Below, piece after piece: positions 47,884 to 61,210 of a stretch of 64,000 nt of DNA. The position numbers and the translations under genes were made by a program. Positions within the stretch are counted from its first letter, which is position 1; each line of letters starts with the position of its first letter. Below the pieces are notes generated by a model, which saw only the letters and a list, made by a program, of their open reading frames with translations, did no database searches and had not been told where the DNA came from. Origin of the DNA: Alisma plantago-aquatica (Eukaryota > Streptophyta > Magnoliopsida > Alismatales > Alismataceae); the NCBI GenBank assembly GCA_963693085.1, contig OY856409.1, forward strand, positions 660,981,591-661,045,590. The letters run 5' to 3'.

Positions 47884-50800
47884 TGTAACGTACTCGAATT
47901 TAGCATATATGTGAAACCTCTCTTCTTCTAGACCCCTAGTCAATTATGTTGACATATAGTATCTTTTTCCTAAATACATAGTACATTAAGATTACTTGGA
48001 GACAATAAGTATCATGGATATATATACATACATACCCTTAATAATTGATATTTAAGATGATATAACCTAGATACATGCAACAATATGCAAATATACCAAA
48101 TAATGGGCTTGGGTTCAAGTTGATACTTCCACATAGACCAAGGATTATAAGATAAAGGAAATCGATTTAATATATTTTGTAGTATCACAATCAAGTAATT
48201 CAGAGGAGAAACTATCTTAAATTTAGTTTAATACATTAGTAATAAAATCTAATATGAGACATATCAAAAGGTAAATTTGATGCCAAATTCGAACTCGTTG
48301 CATCTCAAATAGCCTACCTAGAAAATTTGACATTATGTGGATAACACCTACACATTCAATTGAAATAGTTAAGTAATGCATTTAGTTATCTAAGTTTAAG
48401 TAATATGATCAATGTGCCACTTTATTTCTCCCTAAATTACAATGGATTTTCTTTGTCACATGGGTTAATGGTCAGATGGTGTTTTTCCCATGATCCAGTG
48501 GCTCCAGATCTTTTTGACCTGATCTCACAGAGAGTACGTTGTCTCCCTCATTCACACTCCCAACTCCCACAAAATTGTCCGTGACTCCACGCACAAAGAC
48601 GATCCCTTGGTACTTGTTCTCCAGTCGCATTCTTCTCCCTCTCTCTCTCTCTCTTTTGTTTTGATCAGATTTCCATCTGTTGTCATCTTCCTTCCCACAT
48701 AGCCCTAGCCATCAATTCTCCCCTCTCTCATGCCCATCGGCCCTAGTAGCGTGAAGGCCTCTGTCCTGACTATAGTTGGTTGAGGGTCTGAAAAGGCATG
48801 GATTGGTGACCGTTGCCTCCACCTCCTCGTCATCTGATTGTTGTTTTCGCCACACCTACTTCTAGTCATCGTCTAGACCCTAAGGATTTGCTTCCTCCTA
48901 CAACGACCTGGCATTGTGGTATGCGCTTACTCCTCTTCCTCCCTCACAGCCTGTAGATCTACTATCATCATTTCTACACTCGCCGACAGAGGATATGGTG
49001 TCGCCTCCTCTCATGATCAATACAACCACCGTAGGGAATCACTACCATCGAGGCCACTACAATGCCCATCCACAACTAAGTAGTCGCACACAAATCCTAC
49101 CAAACTCCTCTCACCTTGCACCCAAGCATCATGATAGCAGGAACTTCCACCATGTATGACAGTGGATGTTTCTGAATCTAACGGTCACCCTATCTCTGTA
49201 GATCAAGCTTCCATTCTTCCCTCTTCTCTCACTATGCACCCTAGCCACCATGATCGTAGGGATTTTCCACTACCTACAGTGGTTGTTGTAAGGCAAACCT
49301 CACGCCCAGCAGTGACAAACACCAGATCCAATGGCTACGACGCTTCCTCCTCCCTCATTGTGAAATCTACATCTACAACCTCTTCCTAAGGTGATCAACC
49401 ATGACGGTGACTAATTCACATATTATTAGCATCGAAAACCTACAAACACCTCCAGCTACCACCACTTATAAGTTCTCTAACCGTCGGCAACACTCGTAGC
49501 CTCTCTTTCCTCATCTCCCTGGGAACCCCATAGCCATGACGACAAACTGTCACCACCTGCTATACTATACCCATTGTCTTCTCTCACATCATCACACCTC
49601 CTTGCTACCATAGCACCACTGCCATCACATTCAATAGTAACAATTGCCAACATCACCACCAATATATACTCCAGGGCTTCCACCACTAATCACCTGCAGG
49701 GTGAACAACAACACCTATATGAACATGTTGCAAATCACATACTTTCCTCACTTACAGGTCTACTAAAATCACTCCTTGACCCCACAACTACCTGCGCCAT
49801 CAAGTCCACCCACCACCATCAGATACAATGACATATATCTAAATCTGCTTTTGCATCCCCTTTGTGGAACTTCAATGACTAAACTCTGATGCTTGGATGC
49901 CTTGCATGAAGAACTGATGAAGTCACATGATAATACATAAGTCTCGAGAAGATCTAGATTGTATCCAACTTCAGTCGTGCCACGAGTTAGATGAGGGAGC
50001 ATCGAACAAGCTCACCTATCAATGTCTGATCACAGGGGACTGATCAATCAAGATCAGTTCAAGTGCATCAATATGTAAGTAAAGTTTTGATATTACATCT
50101 TAACAGTAAGATAAAACATGAATCGTATATATATACACTTAGTAGTTACTTAGTCAATCAACTATAGTGGTATACACACACATGCCTATAGGATTACATA
50201 AGTCAATGCATTAATACTAGTGTATAACCGGCTTGTAAGCAGTATGTAAATGATAATTTTAAAATGTTATTTAATTACCATAAGGTGGATAATATTCAAG
50301 GTAATGAATGAATACATGAACAATTTGGTAATTCTAATAGCATGTCATCATATTCATGTTTAATCTATGAAATATGTAATTTATGTATCTTTTTTAACCA
50401 CTCAAAGTCAATTAGTACATGGGTATTACATTACAACATGTTGTATATAGTGAGATTATGATGATAACCTAGCCTAGTTTCTTTAGTATCTAAACTTTCA
50501 CCATATATGTGTACATATTTGGTGGTAAATTTGGTAATATGATGGCTATACAAAGTGATGCATATGCTAAAGATGATGTATGAATGATAGTGAATCATAT
50601 ACTTGTAGAGAGATATTAACATTTAAGAATTAATTGGGAGGAATACATATTTTACCAACACATATATGTGATCTAGAGATACTGGAACTTTTTTATCTAA
50701 AGATGGATATTAGAACTAGAACGGTATCTAATGGATCATATATCCACTTATTAAGATTAAGAACCCTAATATATCATTGGGTGACGGGGACTAGGATAAG

Positions 50801-51969
50801 AACATTGTGAAAATATATAATAAGAATGTATACACAAATTTGATTTGGTTTGACTAACATACTTAATATGTTCCCAAGAAGAAAACTCAACTTCATAGAC
50901 CAAGTATGTAGAATGAGCTAAGAATTAGCTATGAATATCAAGTATGTACATCCTCTATTTTATTTTGGATATTATTTGACTTTAACCTAATTCTTTTGAT
51001 GAGGCATCTCTTGAATATCAATTTTACTTGAAACTCAATTTTAGACATTTTATTTCCTTATTTAAATTCATATAAAGTCATGTGATTGTTGAATTACATG
51101 TTATAAAGGGCCTCTGGACCCCTCCTGTTATCATTGCCTTTTATGAAAAATTGACTAAATTGCTTGTCTTGTCACTACTATATATGCTACATGTTTGACT
51201 AGAATATCTAGAATAGTGGTACTTATTTACAACTATACATATAAAGGGTGCACGCCCGCCTTGGGTGTGCTGTGTGCGCTTCCATCCTTATTTTTTTTAG
51301 GCCATGATCATGTGGTGTTATGATCCTATTTTAGGTATATATAGTGTACATTGTTATGCATGCAAAAGTTTAATGTTTTAGTATGAAATTTTGGATGACT
51401 ATTATGGCAATGCACTTTTGTTCTCACTGGATTTTACTATGCCTCATTTCTTTATAATAATTCTTTTGAACTTACCTAATTGTAAAAAGGCCCCTTTTTT
51501 GGGAGCATCTCCTTTGCACTTATAATCCAACATAGTGATCTTATATATACATATCCAGCCTTTGCTAACCTTTTTTTATTTCCTATTTCCTAGGTGATGT
51601 TTCCTTCCACCCACGTGTATGTACATTAAAAGACAAGGATGCACGAAGATCGTATACAGTGTATTGGACCTAAGGGTAGCTTGGAATAGTCGAGTTTCCC
51701 TTGACAAAGGGTCTTTCACATGGTTATGTTTATTGTATGAATATCTTTTTACTTTACAATACCACATTTTATGATGAAGAACAATTACAATTGAATCATG
51801 GTGTAACTTTGTAATAGTTTTATTTCTGCTACTTGTTATCATGTTTTGTATTATATACCATTTGAAAAGTAATGAAATTTCTCTCTTTTTCCATTTTGTG
51901 GAATAGGAAGGCTTCATTATTTCTCAATTCAGTGAAGAGAGGATTGACTCTCAGGTCCCACTCTTTACA
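47884..51969 (+). repeat. Giant element 3' LTR (uninterrupted)
   Basis: 4,086 bp from TGTAACGTACTCG to CTCTTTACA. It serves as the empty-site reference for the insertions in the 5' LTR. A CT-rich, GC-richer zone (48480-49830) contains short open frames without domains. Confidence 0.87.
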
Positions 51970-53247
51970 TTTATTGATTGTGAAATATCTACGTAGGGTG
52001 AAGTCGTACAAATCACTTGGAAGGGGAAAGTAATCAAAAAAAAGTACTTGAGTCCAATGGAGCATATTGGTTGTCAAAAATTTCTAACCAAAAGAGGAGT
52101 AGCTAAAAGCATGTTCGTAGGATGTACTTGATATGAGTAATGTTCAAATTCATCATTTTTCATTCATCGTCATGTTTGCTAAGAGGTAGTGGGTGCAGTT
52201 TGATGAATTGCAGCAACACCACAATACCTAATTTGTCTCAAAATTCTAGAAATTGTACTGTTGTTATTTTTGTGTGGTGGCAAGCAGTGCACCACAATTT
52301 TACAGGAAAGGCCATATTCACACTCATTCCACCACTGAATAGTTGTACCGCCTATCACCACTTTATGCTTTATCAGCGATTATCTCTCTCTATCTATATA
52401 TTTATTTATCTATTTATCTATCTATATGTCTGTCTATCTATCTTCTATCTTTTGACGAAAAGATACATATTTTTTTCTAGAAACCGTAGAAACTTTCTAA
52501 TATGAAAATCGTTGGTAGCAAACTATACTTGTGTATAACAACATCAACTACATGTCAACTAAAACTTTGACGTTGGCAGTATCACTCATGTACCTGATAC
52601 TACCATTCTTAGATCTACCAAACAATTACAACCAAAAGTAAGGGACTTGTACTACGTCATACCAAATGGATTTGTGGCAGTTCAAATGACATGATTATAT
52701 TTTGTTGGTTTTTCAATTCATAAAACTACACTTAAGTACACCCTATCAAATTGGGCCTAGTGGGAGTTCTCGAGGTATAGATGAAGTTTTGGCATAGGAG
52801 TCAGGCAACATGGACTAGAACAATCCTACATGTATTCAACTTTCAGGTGCAGTCAGGTGTGCGACTACAGTTTAACTATAAATTTTAACATGCCCAGTTG
52901 CGAAGATGTGTTTCATTAGAAAGAAAAAGACAAGACCAACCACACATTGCCATCAAGAAGGTTGGCTCAAAAAAGGTACAAACATATGACACTGAGGGCC
53001 AAAGGTATAAAGGATGTAGTTCTTTCAAGCGCATGTGCAGACGATACAATTTATCAAACTGTACAAATTGAGGAGTTTTCACATGGAAGGATTTAGATAG
53101 CCAACTCCAAACACACACTCCACATAAACATGCAATGATAAATAGTTTCAAGAATAAAAGTAGCTTCTGACAAAAGCATAGAAGAACAATAACAAATCTT
53201 ATTGGAGAAGCAAATGCACTTCAATGATAAAAATAAAAAGTGAAGAT
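51970..53247. other. Unassigned spacer right of giant element
   Basis: No recognised gene. Contains a TATC/TCTA microsatellite (52380-52455). The end, AAAAAGTGAAGAT, could be a purine tract for the repeat starting at 53248. The 121-codon frame at 52140-52505 includes the microsatellite and is not credible. Confidence 0.45.
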
Positions 53248-53678
53248 TGTTGAGATTATATAGATTATCTTGTTTTTTGAGACAATATAGCCTTATCCTT
53301 TCCTCATGCCTTGTTTAATTTGACCTTATCTTCTCATTATCTTTTCTAATAGTTTACTCATATACTAACATCTTGTCTTACATGGTTAGGTCTTTATCTT
53401 TCGATTTAGTCTTATCTAGTATGATTGGAGTACTAGAATGAGACTAAATGGCATATGGTATTGTGTGCCAACCTGTGTTAAAATAACCAGTCAAAAAAGA
53501 GAAGCCAAAAAAGATATCTAAAAAGGAGAGAGAACATGAGTGGGTTACCATTAATATTGTGGGTATAAAATTGTGAGAGAACGACAATCTTTATAATTCT
53601 TAAAATTTTCTTATTATAATACGGGGTCTTCTTCATCATTTTTTCTCTCATTTGTTAAAGTACAATAACTATCCCACA
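53248..53678 (+). repeat. LTR-like repeat, right copy
   Basis: 431 bp, TGTTGAGATTATA...ATCCCACA (TG...CA), preceded by a purine-rich AAAAAGTGAAGA. Diverged partner of 26995-27480. Possibly a Copia-type LTR; with its partner it could be the outer element into which the giant element inserted. Confidence 0.55.
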
Positions 53679-54344
53679 AAGTTTGTCTTCTTAGGTATGT
53701 GATGACCGTACAACTAGCCAGCCATCAAGATATTTGTCTTAGCAAAGTAGCAATAGACGCATCACGTTGTCAGGAAGATTGCAACAAGTTGGTGAGTTCA
53801 AGGATATGATATGAGATGGTGAAACATAGACAACATGAAATGTCATGGTATATCGCAAGAAGTGTAGTAAATCCAACTTAAAGATTGTTGTTCATTGTGT
53901 TGTCATTTCTCTCTCGTCTAGACAACAAATTGACTTATCAATGGGCATGAAGAACATGATCTTAACCAAATCAAGAAGATTAAATCAACAAAGAGGTGGA
54001 AGAAAGCCAGTTCTCATTCGAAAGCAATTTGAGGAGAAGTGAACAGATAATGGACATGATGGACACAAAGGAGTGAAGGACGATTGTTGGGGTTGGGATT
54101 ATAGGGAAAGATGAACAAGTGCTAGAAGAAGCTCCACAAGATATGGTAGGATCATGTACCTTGCCAAAACAGAGATACCCCATGAATATACATAACGTGT
54201 GAGTATGTGGCATGTATGTTTAACTTATAGACATGAAGAGGTAAGGAATTAGATTTCAAAATCTAGTATAGCATGTTGTCATAATAACAATTTGACATAA
54301 TAATAAGCGGTGACAGGTACTAACTACTAACTCAACTACCAAAG
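53679..54344. other. Unassigned, weakly coding-like
   Basis: A 65-codon frame at 53845-54042 ends in a basic stretch (KSRRLNQQRGGRKPVLIRKQ). No family recognised. Possibly degenerate retroelement interior downstream of the LTR-like repeat. Confidence 0.3.
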
Positions 54345-54480
54345 TGGATTAGCCAGTCTATCTGGTTACCGTTCCAGTAGTTTATAAAAAGGAAGGCCAC
54401 AAATTCAAATGCTACCATAAAAGATATGTCCTTGCCAAAGGGGTAGGATAAACGAAGTCCCTGCGTTTAGAAAAAAAGAA
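54345..54480 (+). mobile_element. Candidate degenerate SINE
   Basis: A-box-like GGATTAGCCAGTCTATCTGG, a weak B-box-like AAATTCAAATGCT about 45 bp later, and an A-rich tail. No TSD resolved. Confidence 0.35.
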
Positions 54481-54689
54481 AAAAAGTGGCATTCATAATA
54501 GAAGAAAAAAAAATCAGCCGACTTTTAGAATGTCGTAAAAAGTGTTAGATCAAAGATGTGAGCGGCTTCCCCGAGATAGGTCAGGATCTCAACCATCACA
54601 TCTACTTGGGTTATAATTCACGAAGTAATGGGTTCAGATCCTCTATCCCGAGTAGGTGTTCTGACCGTGTCCCCTTTGTTCTATAAAAT

Positions 54690-56155
54690 TATTTGTTTTT
54701 TGGTAGTGAATTTCTGGTTTTTATGTATTGATTGGGATTAAATGGGACATAGTTTAGAACATAAAGCTGAGACAGAAGATTTGTAGTTCAAAGTAATTGT
54801 GACTCTTTCAAAAAGTCATATATTATTGTGACCGGTATGACTATGGTACCAACATAAAATAGAATCCTCATGGATGGTACCAACATGTATCAAATTCAGA
54901 TCAATTGACTCCAACGGAGACCTCATAAAGCAGCTCATTTTGAAGAATCTTAAAAACAATTCCACCAAACAAATGCAAAACGGAAACCTGCATAAGAACA
55001 AAGAAGTAAAAAAGAACTCCTAGCAAATAGCTCGTGAAGCTTCCTTGTCCCGAATTCTTGTCTGTAATCTATATCCAAGATCTCAGGCAGTCTATCCAAT
55101 GGAAGTATCACCCTACACCCTCCGGACTATGATGTGAAGGCTTGGTTTGAAAAAGGCCCCTCGTGACTTTCCTTTCACACCTGCCATGACATGGCCGCTC
55201 ACATGCCCTGTACCCAATCATCCTCTCTCAACAAAGATCTCAACAGTGAATTACTAATCCCCCTCCCAATAGGGGTCTCTTAAACGAACTCCAAGAAGCA
55301 GATCTAACGTAGCTAATAACTCAGCACCAATGATCAATTTAATAATATCACTCGTTGGTAAATATCGCAAGACTTCTTATTGATTATCCTCAACTCTGAA
55401 CTTTGCACATTATTACCACAAATAGTAACGAAACAGAAATACTCCTATAGTGTAGAAGAAAGGCCAATGGGCCTCAAAGAAAACCTAGAGGCACCACTGA
55501 AGGAGCTTGCATGACAGCTTAATTATATAGAGCGGCACTTGCTGTTCATTTTGATTTTTAGAATGACCAGCGAGCTACCATGCTATAGAGTAGAACTTAG
55601 AAGATATTGATTGTATTTTTACCAACGAAGAGCAAGTAGTACGATGCGCTGACCAGAAAAAAGCAATGCTTTCCCAAACACCTAGCGACAGTATTAAGCA
55701 GTGTGTGTGAGCGTGTGCTCATGGAGTGTGTGGTGTGTGTATGTGTGGGAGCGGCATGTGTGTCTATATATATATGTATATATAGAATAAAGCCAATGCC
55801 AGAACCAATCATCACAGGAACACGGAGCAAAACATTAAGATAAATAATATCCTAAGATTTTATTATGTTAAAGTTCAGTGATTTGATTATTAACATACTT
55901 GCAAATTTATTGCTCAACTTACTTCCATAGACCACATGGTTACTAATTTGCTTAACTTCTATAGACCACTTGTTACTAATTTGCTTACTGTTTGATTGTA
56001 TACAAAAACTAAACAGAGATATCCTATTTTGGGATCCACCAGAAACGAAATAGCAAACTGCAGCAGAATCCTAGTAACTTCTTCAAATAATTCAAGTATA
56101 TTTTGGAAGTTAGCATTCTGAAAAATATCAAACAGTCGATAACCTAACCAAATAT
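54690..56155. other. Unassigned non-coding DNA
   Basis: No gene recognised. A GT-rich tract with interruptions lies at 55700-55765 and a short (TA)n at 55766-55785. The open frames are short and without domains. Confidence 0.4.
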
Positions 56156-56276
56156 GATTGTTGAACATACACACTAGGTAGGATTTCTAATAATATGATT
56201 GTTGAACATACAGACTGGGTAGGATTTCTATTAAAATGATTGTTAACATACAGACTAGGTAGGATTTCTATTAATA
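56156..56276. repeat. ~42-bp tandem repeat, three units
   Basis: Three units built on TGATTGTTGAACATACAGAC then TAGGTAGGATTTCTATTAA, with small differences. Confidence 0.9.
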
Positions 56277-57010
56277 TCGTGGAATTTGAAAGCATACGAT
56301 TTTTTTATTACAAATATGAATAAAAACGAAAGTTAAATCTAGAGTAACGTCATCTAAGCACTCTGTGCCAGTAAATATCATGTCTGGCTGTGTGCAGTCA
56401 GGTTGTGGGGTCATATCCTGGGAGCAACCAAGATATGGGTTGGTAGGGGTAGATGGGGTTTGGGGGATTGGCCCAGAAAGAAAAATTCAAAAAAAAAAAA
56501 AACGGAGTAGGATCAAGTTATATGTGCTGTTCCAAATCCATTGTTTGAAACCAAAAAACTCTGGAAAAAAATAATGCAATCGTTGGATTTGAACTAAGCA
56601 CCGGTTTTTCACGTTAAGAACTTGCTTCCCAATCCACAAATAAGTGGGATTAAGCATAAACAAGAACAAAGTTGCTGTTTAAGCGCGCCATGCCCTAGGT
56701 TAAGTCCGTCAGAGTAGCAAAGCCTGCATCTCACAGTGTTCTTAGGTAGGCGCTTCAACCTGCTTTAAGAAAAACAAGATACTAATTTGACTAGTGATGG
56801 CCTGAACCAGCCATATCGTACACATATGTATTTTCAGTGACTGCGGACACCAGCTCGAATCAGAATTCTGAAAGTTGGCATGTGGAAATATATGATAACG
56901 AAGTGACTTTCATAAGCCTACAAGTTCGCCAAAATAACAGTTTGGCATTTTGATGCTTATTATGTTGGATGTTATGATGATAGAAGCTCAAACTCCAGCA
57001 CCACCCTAAG
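56277..57010. other. Unassigned spacer
   Basis: No gene or clear repeat. An A-run lies at 56490-56502. Confidence 0.4.
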
Positions 57011-57307
57011 AACTCGTTTGGGGATAGGATAAGACCATTCTTTCCCTCAAGGATACAAGGTAAACTATAATTTCAAAGGGAATATCCCTATGTATTTCCA
57101 ATGTTATGGAGTCATACCAAACACTTATAGCTCATAAAGGCTGGAGTAGGGAAGGAATAAACTGCTAATCATTAAAAAAATCAAAACTTATACCAACTAA
57201 ATCTTACTTTCTACCAAAACAATTTTTTAAACTTAGTCACGTTGATAAGACCTAGTTCGGACAAATCCCTATCCCATTTTCAAATGGAAGCAATATACCA
57301 AACGAAC
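57011..57307. mobile_element. Candidate Tourist-like MITE
   Basis: Starts AACTCGTTTGGGGATA and ends TACCAAACGAAC; the CGTTTGG core is inverted at the ends. About 297 bp, AT-rich, no coding. TSD not resolved. Confidence 0.4.
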
Positions 57308-58069
57308 CTGCCATCAGAAGAGCTAATAGAAAACTGATCTTAAGTAATGTTAAAATGTCGTACAGCAGCATACACAGTTAGTTGCCTTCGGATAGTAATC
57401 CTTTTGCAGCATTATAGCAAGGACATGGTGATGCATCCTGATGCTCGGTGTTGCAGATTACAGGAGAAACTGATGCTCTTTATAGAATCAAGTAGCTGAC
57501 GGATTCATAAAATCAATTGGAGTTTGAATATTTCTGTTGCTATGTACCAAGGTATGTGTGTAATGTACACGTCCCAACTTGAAGAGTTTTATGTAAGATT
57601 TTTTTCAGGTTATTCTGATGAACTTTACCTCAACAAAGTCATTGAAATGATTTTTTCCTCAACAATTCATTCTACCGAATGCATTCTACCTACGTCCCTA
57701 TAATACAGGACAGAAATATTTAAAACGAATTTTATCTTTGAATCTAAGCATAAAATCACAGAATAAAAATGCCGTTCAGTATTTTCCCTATAAACAAATT
57801 TGGTTACCACATGCACCTCCAACTTGTTCTCTAGATCAATATCCCAGAGTCATGTGCATTACTACCTAGGAAGCACGGATACCTCTAAGCTATGCAACTG
57901 TCGATGTTGGTGGGACACATGGTAGACATGGACATGCCCAAATAACAAAAAAAGTGGACGACTATTTCTGAATAATATTAGGAAATTATCATATACTAAT
58001 TTGTCCTCGTTATGACTTATTATTGTTATTAGAAAGAAAGGTGCTTTCTGTATCAGGAAATATACAACG
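57308..58069. other. Unassigned spacer
   Basis: Nothing recognised. Confidence 0.4.
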
Positions 58070-58182
58070 TAAATATACTATGCAGGTGGGTTGCAATATT
58101 CCGTAGAGATATAGATGTACTGTGTAGGTAGGTTGCAATATTCTCTAGAGAAGTAGATGTACTATATACGCAGGTTGCAATA
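58070..58182. repeat. ~51-bp tandem repeat, about two and a half units
   Basis: Units contain GGTTGCAATATTC, TAGAGA.ATAGATGTACT and a linker ATAT.C.GGT. Three GGTTGCAATATTC at about 58089, 58133 and 58173. Confidence 0.8.
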
Positions 58183-58423
58183 TTCATTTGGTGCCATTTA
58201 TCTGGCATTGTAATATGGGTCGAGAAAAGTTTGGCAATATATGATAGGTCATTCTAAATGCAATGGTAGTGGCATGCCGTGTGAATGTAGCAAACAATGC
58301 TCTCTCTCTATCTCTCTCACACACACACACACACTTTGTCATTTCTATCTTATATCGTTTAATCAAGTCATCTAACTCCAAGTTTGGACATGTGTTCACA
58401 CATGCTCCAGCTTGAGAGGGAGT

Positions 58424-58602
58424 GTTAGAAAGCATTAGCCTATTAGTTAATAGGTTAATTAGTCTATTATATGCATGGACCTATTTGCCTTGGTCCATTA
58501 GGGTTTAGTTCGCTTCCTTGTAATTGCCTACTCTCCTATATATAGGACAGGGGTGTACATATCAATAGACAACGATTACAGTGTCCCACACACTTGTCAA
58601 CA
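58424..58602 (+). repeat. Short Copia-type LTR a
   Basis: About 179 bp, TGTTAGAAAGC...GTCAACA, preceded by a purine-rich CAGCTTGAGAGGGAG. Contains CTATATATAGGA. Same family as 59303-59472, including the ~50 bp just upstream (CCAAGTT.GG..ATGTGTT). Confidence 0.65.
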
Positions 58603-59160
58603 CCTTTAATAAGGCATGATACCCTAAATTGATTTCCCATTTGTATATCTATTAAAAAAATTATTAAAAGATCTCTTTTGTTATTTGTTTCACTCTCATC
58701 AAGTATTAAAAATGTGGGATCTTTATTTATGGGTATGGATGTTTTCATCCCTTTTTAGTATATATAAATATTATTCAGATTGAACTTATGATCTTACCTA
58801 GTCTATTATGCATGTGTGGTTTTGACTTGTCATAATTAGAACTAGCTACACCTATTTTTTTAGTCACAAGATTTTATTCCTCTGCTAGGCGTTGGGGTTT
58901 TAATCCCCTGCCACATGTAATATATATAAGCATTGAGGTTTTAATTTCTCATGCCAAACATTGAGGTTTTATTCCTTCTACATGCTATATTTATTTGGCA
59001 CTGAAGTTTTATTCCTTATGCCTTTGATTTGATATTTATAAATTATGCTAATCTTTCCTGTAATCAACATGCATTACCTTTATCGTAGTCAACATGCATT
59101 GTTTTATTTCATTATGATTGTGGAATTGTTTAAATGGCAAGAATTTCATTTATTGATTAT
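58603..59160. other. Spacer with imperfect repeats
   Basis: Three or four loose repeats of a phrase like GCATTGAGGTTTTAATTCCT lie at 58880-59010. No coding. Confidence 0.4.
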
Positions 59161-59302
59161 CTTTTTTTTAGACGCGCAGTGTGTCTTTCTTGTGTGGAAC
59201 ATCTAGTGTTAGTGACGTGGCAATATTATTGCATTATTGTCTCATTGTCTTGAATGTCCAAGTTGGGTATGTGTTTCACTCATATTTCAGCTTGAGGGGT
59301 AG

Positions 59303-59472
59303 CGTTAGATGTTAGAAATTATTATTAGTTAATAGGCTCATTTGTAATATGGCCCTAATTGATCGGCCAATTAGGGTTATGTCCACTTCCTTGTACATGT
59401 CTCCTCTTCTATATGCAGGATGGGAGTAATCCGTTTATCAATAAAAATACATAACATGTCCTATTTTCAACA
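59303..59472 (+). repeat. Short Copia-type LTR b with PBS
   Basis: About 170 bp ending TTTTCAACA, immediately followed by TGCTATCAGAGCA (59473-59485), a one-base variant of the usual PBS. Preceded by a degenerate purine tract, CAGCTTGAGGGGTAG. It therefore looks like an LTR flanked by element interior on both sides. Confidence 0.7.
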
Positions 59473-59485
59473 TGCTATCAGAGCA

Positions 59486-60205
59486 TTGATCCTGACCCTA
59501 GAGGAGAAAAAGAGAGAGCTTCTCCTTGCGGGTGGTCGTCATCTCTTCTTGGCTTGCTAGGCATCTTTCCGCCTCCATGGTCGTCTTCTTTTTTATTCTT
59601 CTCTCGTAAGAATCCTTTCCTCTTTGCACTCCCCCCAATCACGTATTCTAGGCATTGCAACCCCAAGTCCTCCCCTACTCCAACTTGTACTTTGACGCCG
59701 ACACAATTAAAAGGACCGATCTTTTGCCCGTATTTTTCTGATCTCTACCCTTGTTTCTCTTAAGTTGCTAACAACTACGGATTAATAGCATACACGAGAT
59801 CCTCTCCTCTTAGAATTTGTTCTCCTTCAAGCAAAGTGTGATACTTGTTTCCCAACACACTCTCCAAAAATTCCATTTTTCTTCTACCTAGAAGGGAGAA
59901 AAAGCAATCACCCGACTACGAAAAATCCTGACCATGGATTACTACTCATCTTAAAGGACATTGGACCTGACACTGATATCAGCGCATGACCTCAAGGACG
60001 CAAACATGTCGCCCTCTCTAATGATGTACGTGAGGTTTGGATGTCAATCAAGTATTAAATCAGAAGAGGATTAATTCCTGGTTGAGTCTGCATTGACTAG
60101 ATCCCTCTCTAACGACATACGTGAGGTCTGCAACTAGGTCAGCAAGCCGTCGGGGAACCCCAAGGGCAGCGGGCTTCACAGTTCCACTGTTGTCATGGAC
60201 GTGAT
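59486..60205 (+). other. Degenerate Copia interior
   Basis: Follows the PBS of LTR b. No intact domain. It contains a repeated phrase (CTCTCTAA.GA..TACGTGAGGT at 60011 and 60103). The same flank appears to continue past the hAT-like element, at 61219. Confidence 0.4.
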
Positions 60206-61210
60206 CAGTGTTCTCATATGCCCCGCATGAAGCCGCTTATGCGGCCGCATATGCGTATGCAGCCCTCAGCCGCTCTGCATCTAACTATGAAGTACTATTT
60301 TTGGGCATGGACCGAATATGCGGCATGCGGTCCAAATATGCGGCTTCTTAGACCCTGCATTTCATTTGGTGACTTTAGTAAAAAAAACCTCAAATAAAAT
60401 CAACCAAATTAAATGAACACTTCTATATAGTTGGTTTTAGACCAGATATTGAAATTTTGCTACCTCAGAAATTATTCTATTTTGAATGAGTGGTGCAAAA
60501 TATATTATTACATTTTACAATTTTTCATTATGCTCTTTCCTTTACTGTTTTTTTTCTCTTCTATTTTGCTCTAAGATTAGAACATGTTGCACTTGCAACA
60601 GTTCTTATTTGTCTTGTATAAAAGGGGAATCTATTGCATATATTAATTGGATATCATATTTTCTTTTTTACAAAGTATCAAATTTGTGTGCTGCCTAGGG
60701 AGTAATTTATATTCCCTATGACTTTTTCTTCTCTATATATTACTTACTTGATTTCTTCGTATCATTTTGATGTTTTGATTTTGTTTTTGATGTTCGTTTT
60801 CTATTTCTACTTTGAACTACCATGTGTTGTGTTACTGTGGTTATTCTTATTGTCTTCATTCAATAAATGTTTTGCTATGAACTGCATGTGTTAGTGTGTT
60901 GTATTACTTGTATATTCTAGTACATTATATAAACTTAGGGTTTTGTTGATTTTTTTTTCTTGATTGGAAAATATGTGTTTCTTCTTCCATGATGTAATAA
61001 TCCGTTGGTACATTTTGGGCTATTAGGCTACGAAACTAGATAGTATGAAATTTATGATTACGATTAAATTTTTTAATTAAATATATGTATAGAATAGAGT
61101 TTACTAAAAAATCCAAAACGCATATGTCCCGCTTATTCTCCCGCATTCTTCTTATACTCTATGCGGTACCCTGACCGAACGCATACCGCATAACACATTT
61201 CAGAACATTG
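60206..61210. mobile_element. Non-autonomous hAT-like element 1
   Basis: 1,005 bp. Ends are CAGTGTTCTC and CAGAACATTG, imperfect inverted repeats of hAT type. Flanked by GACGTGAT (60198-60205) and GGCGTGAT (61211-61218), an 8-bp TSD with one mismatch, as expected for hAT. Both ends carry repeated ATGCGG/CCGCAT motifs. A 70-codon open frame (60486-60698) is not transposase-like. Confidence 0.82.

Noticed and set aside
52140..52505. 121-codon frame
   Set aside because: The second half is a translated TATC/TCTA microsatellite; the first half has no family signature.
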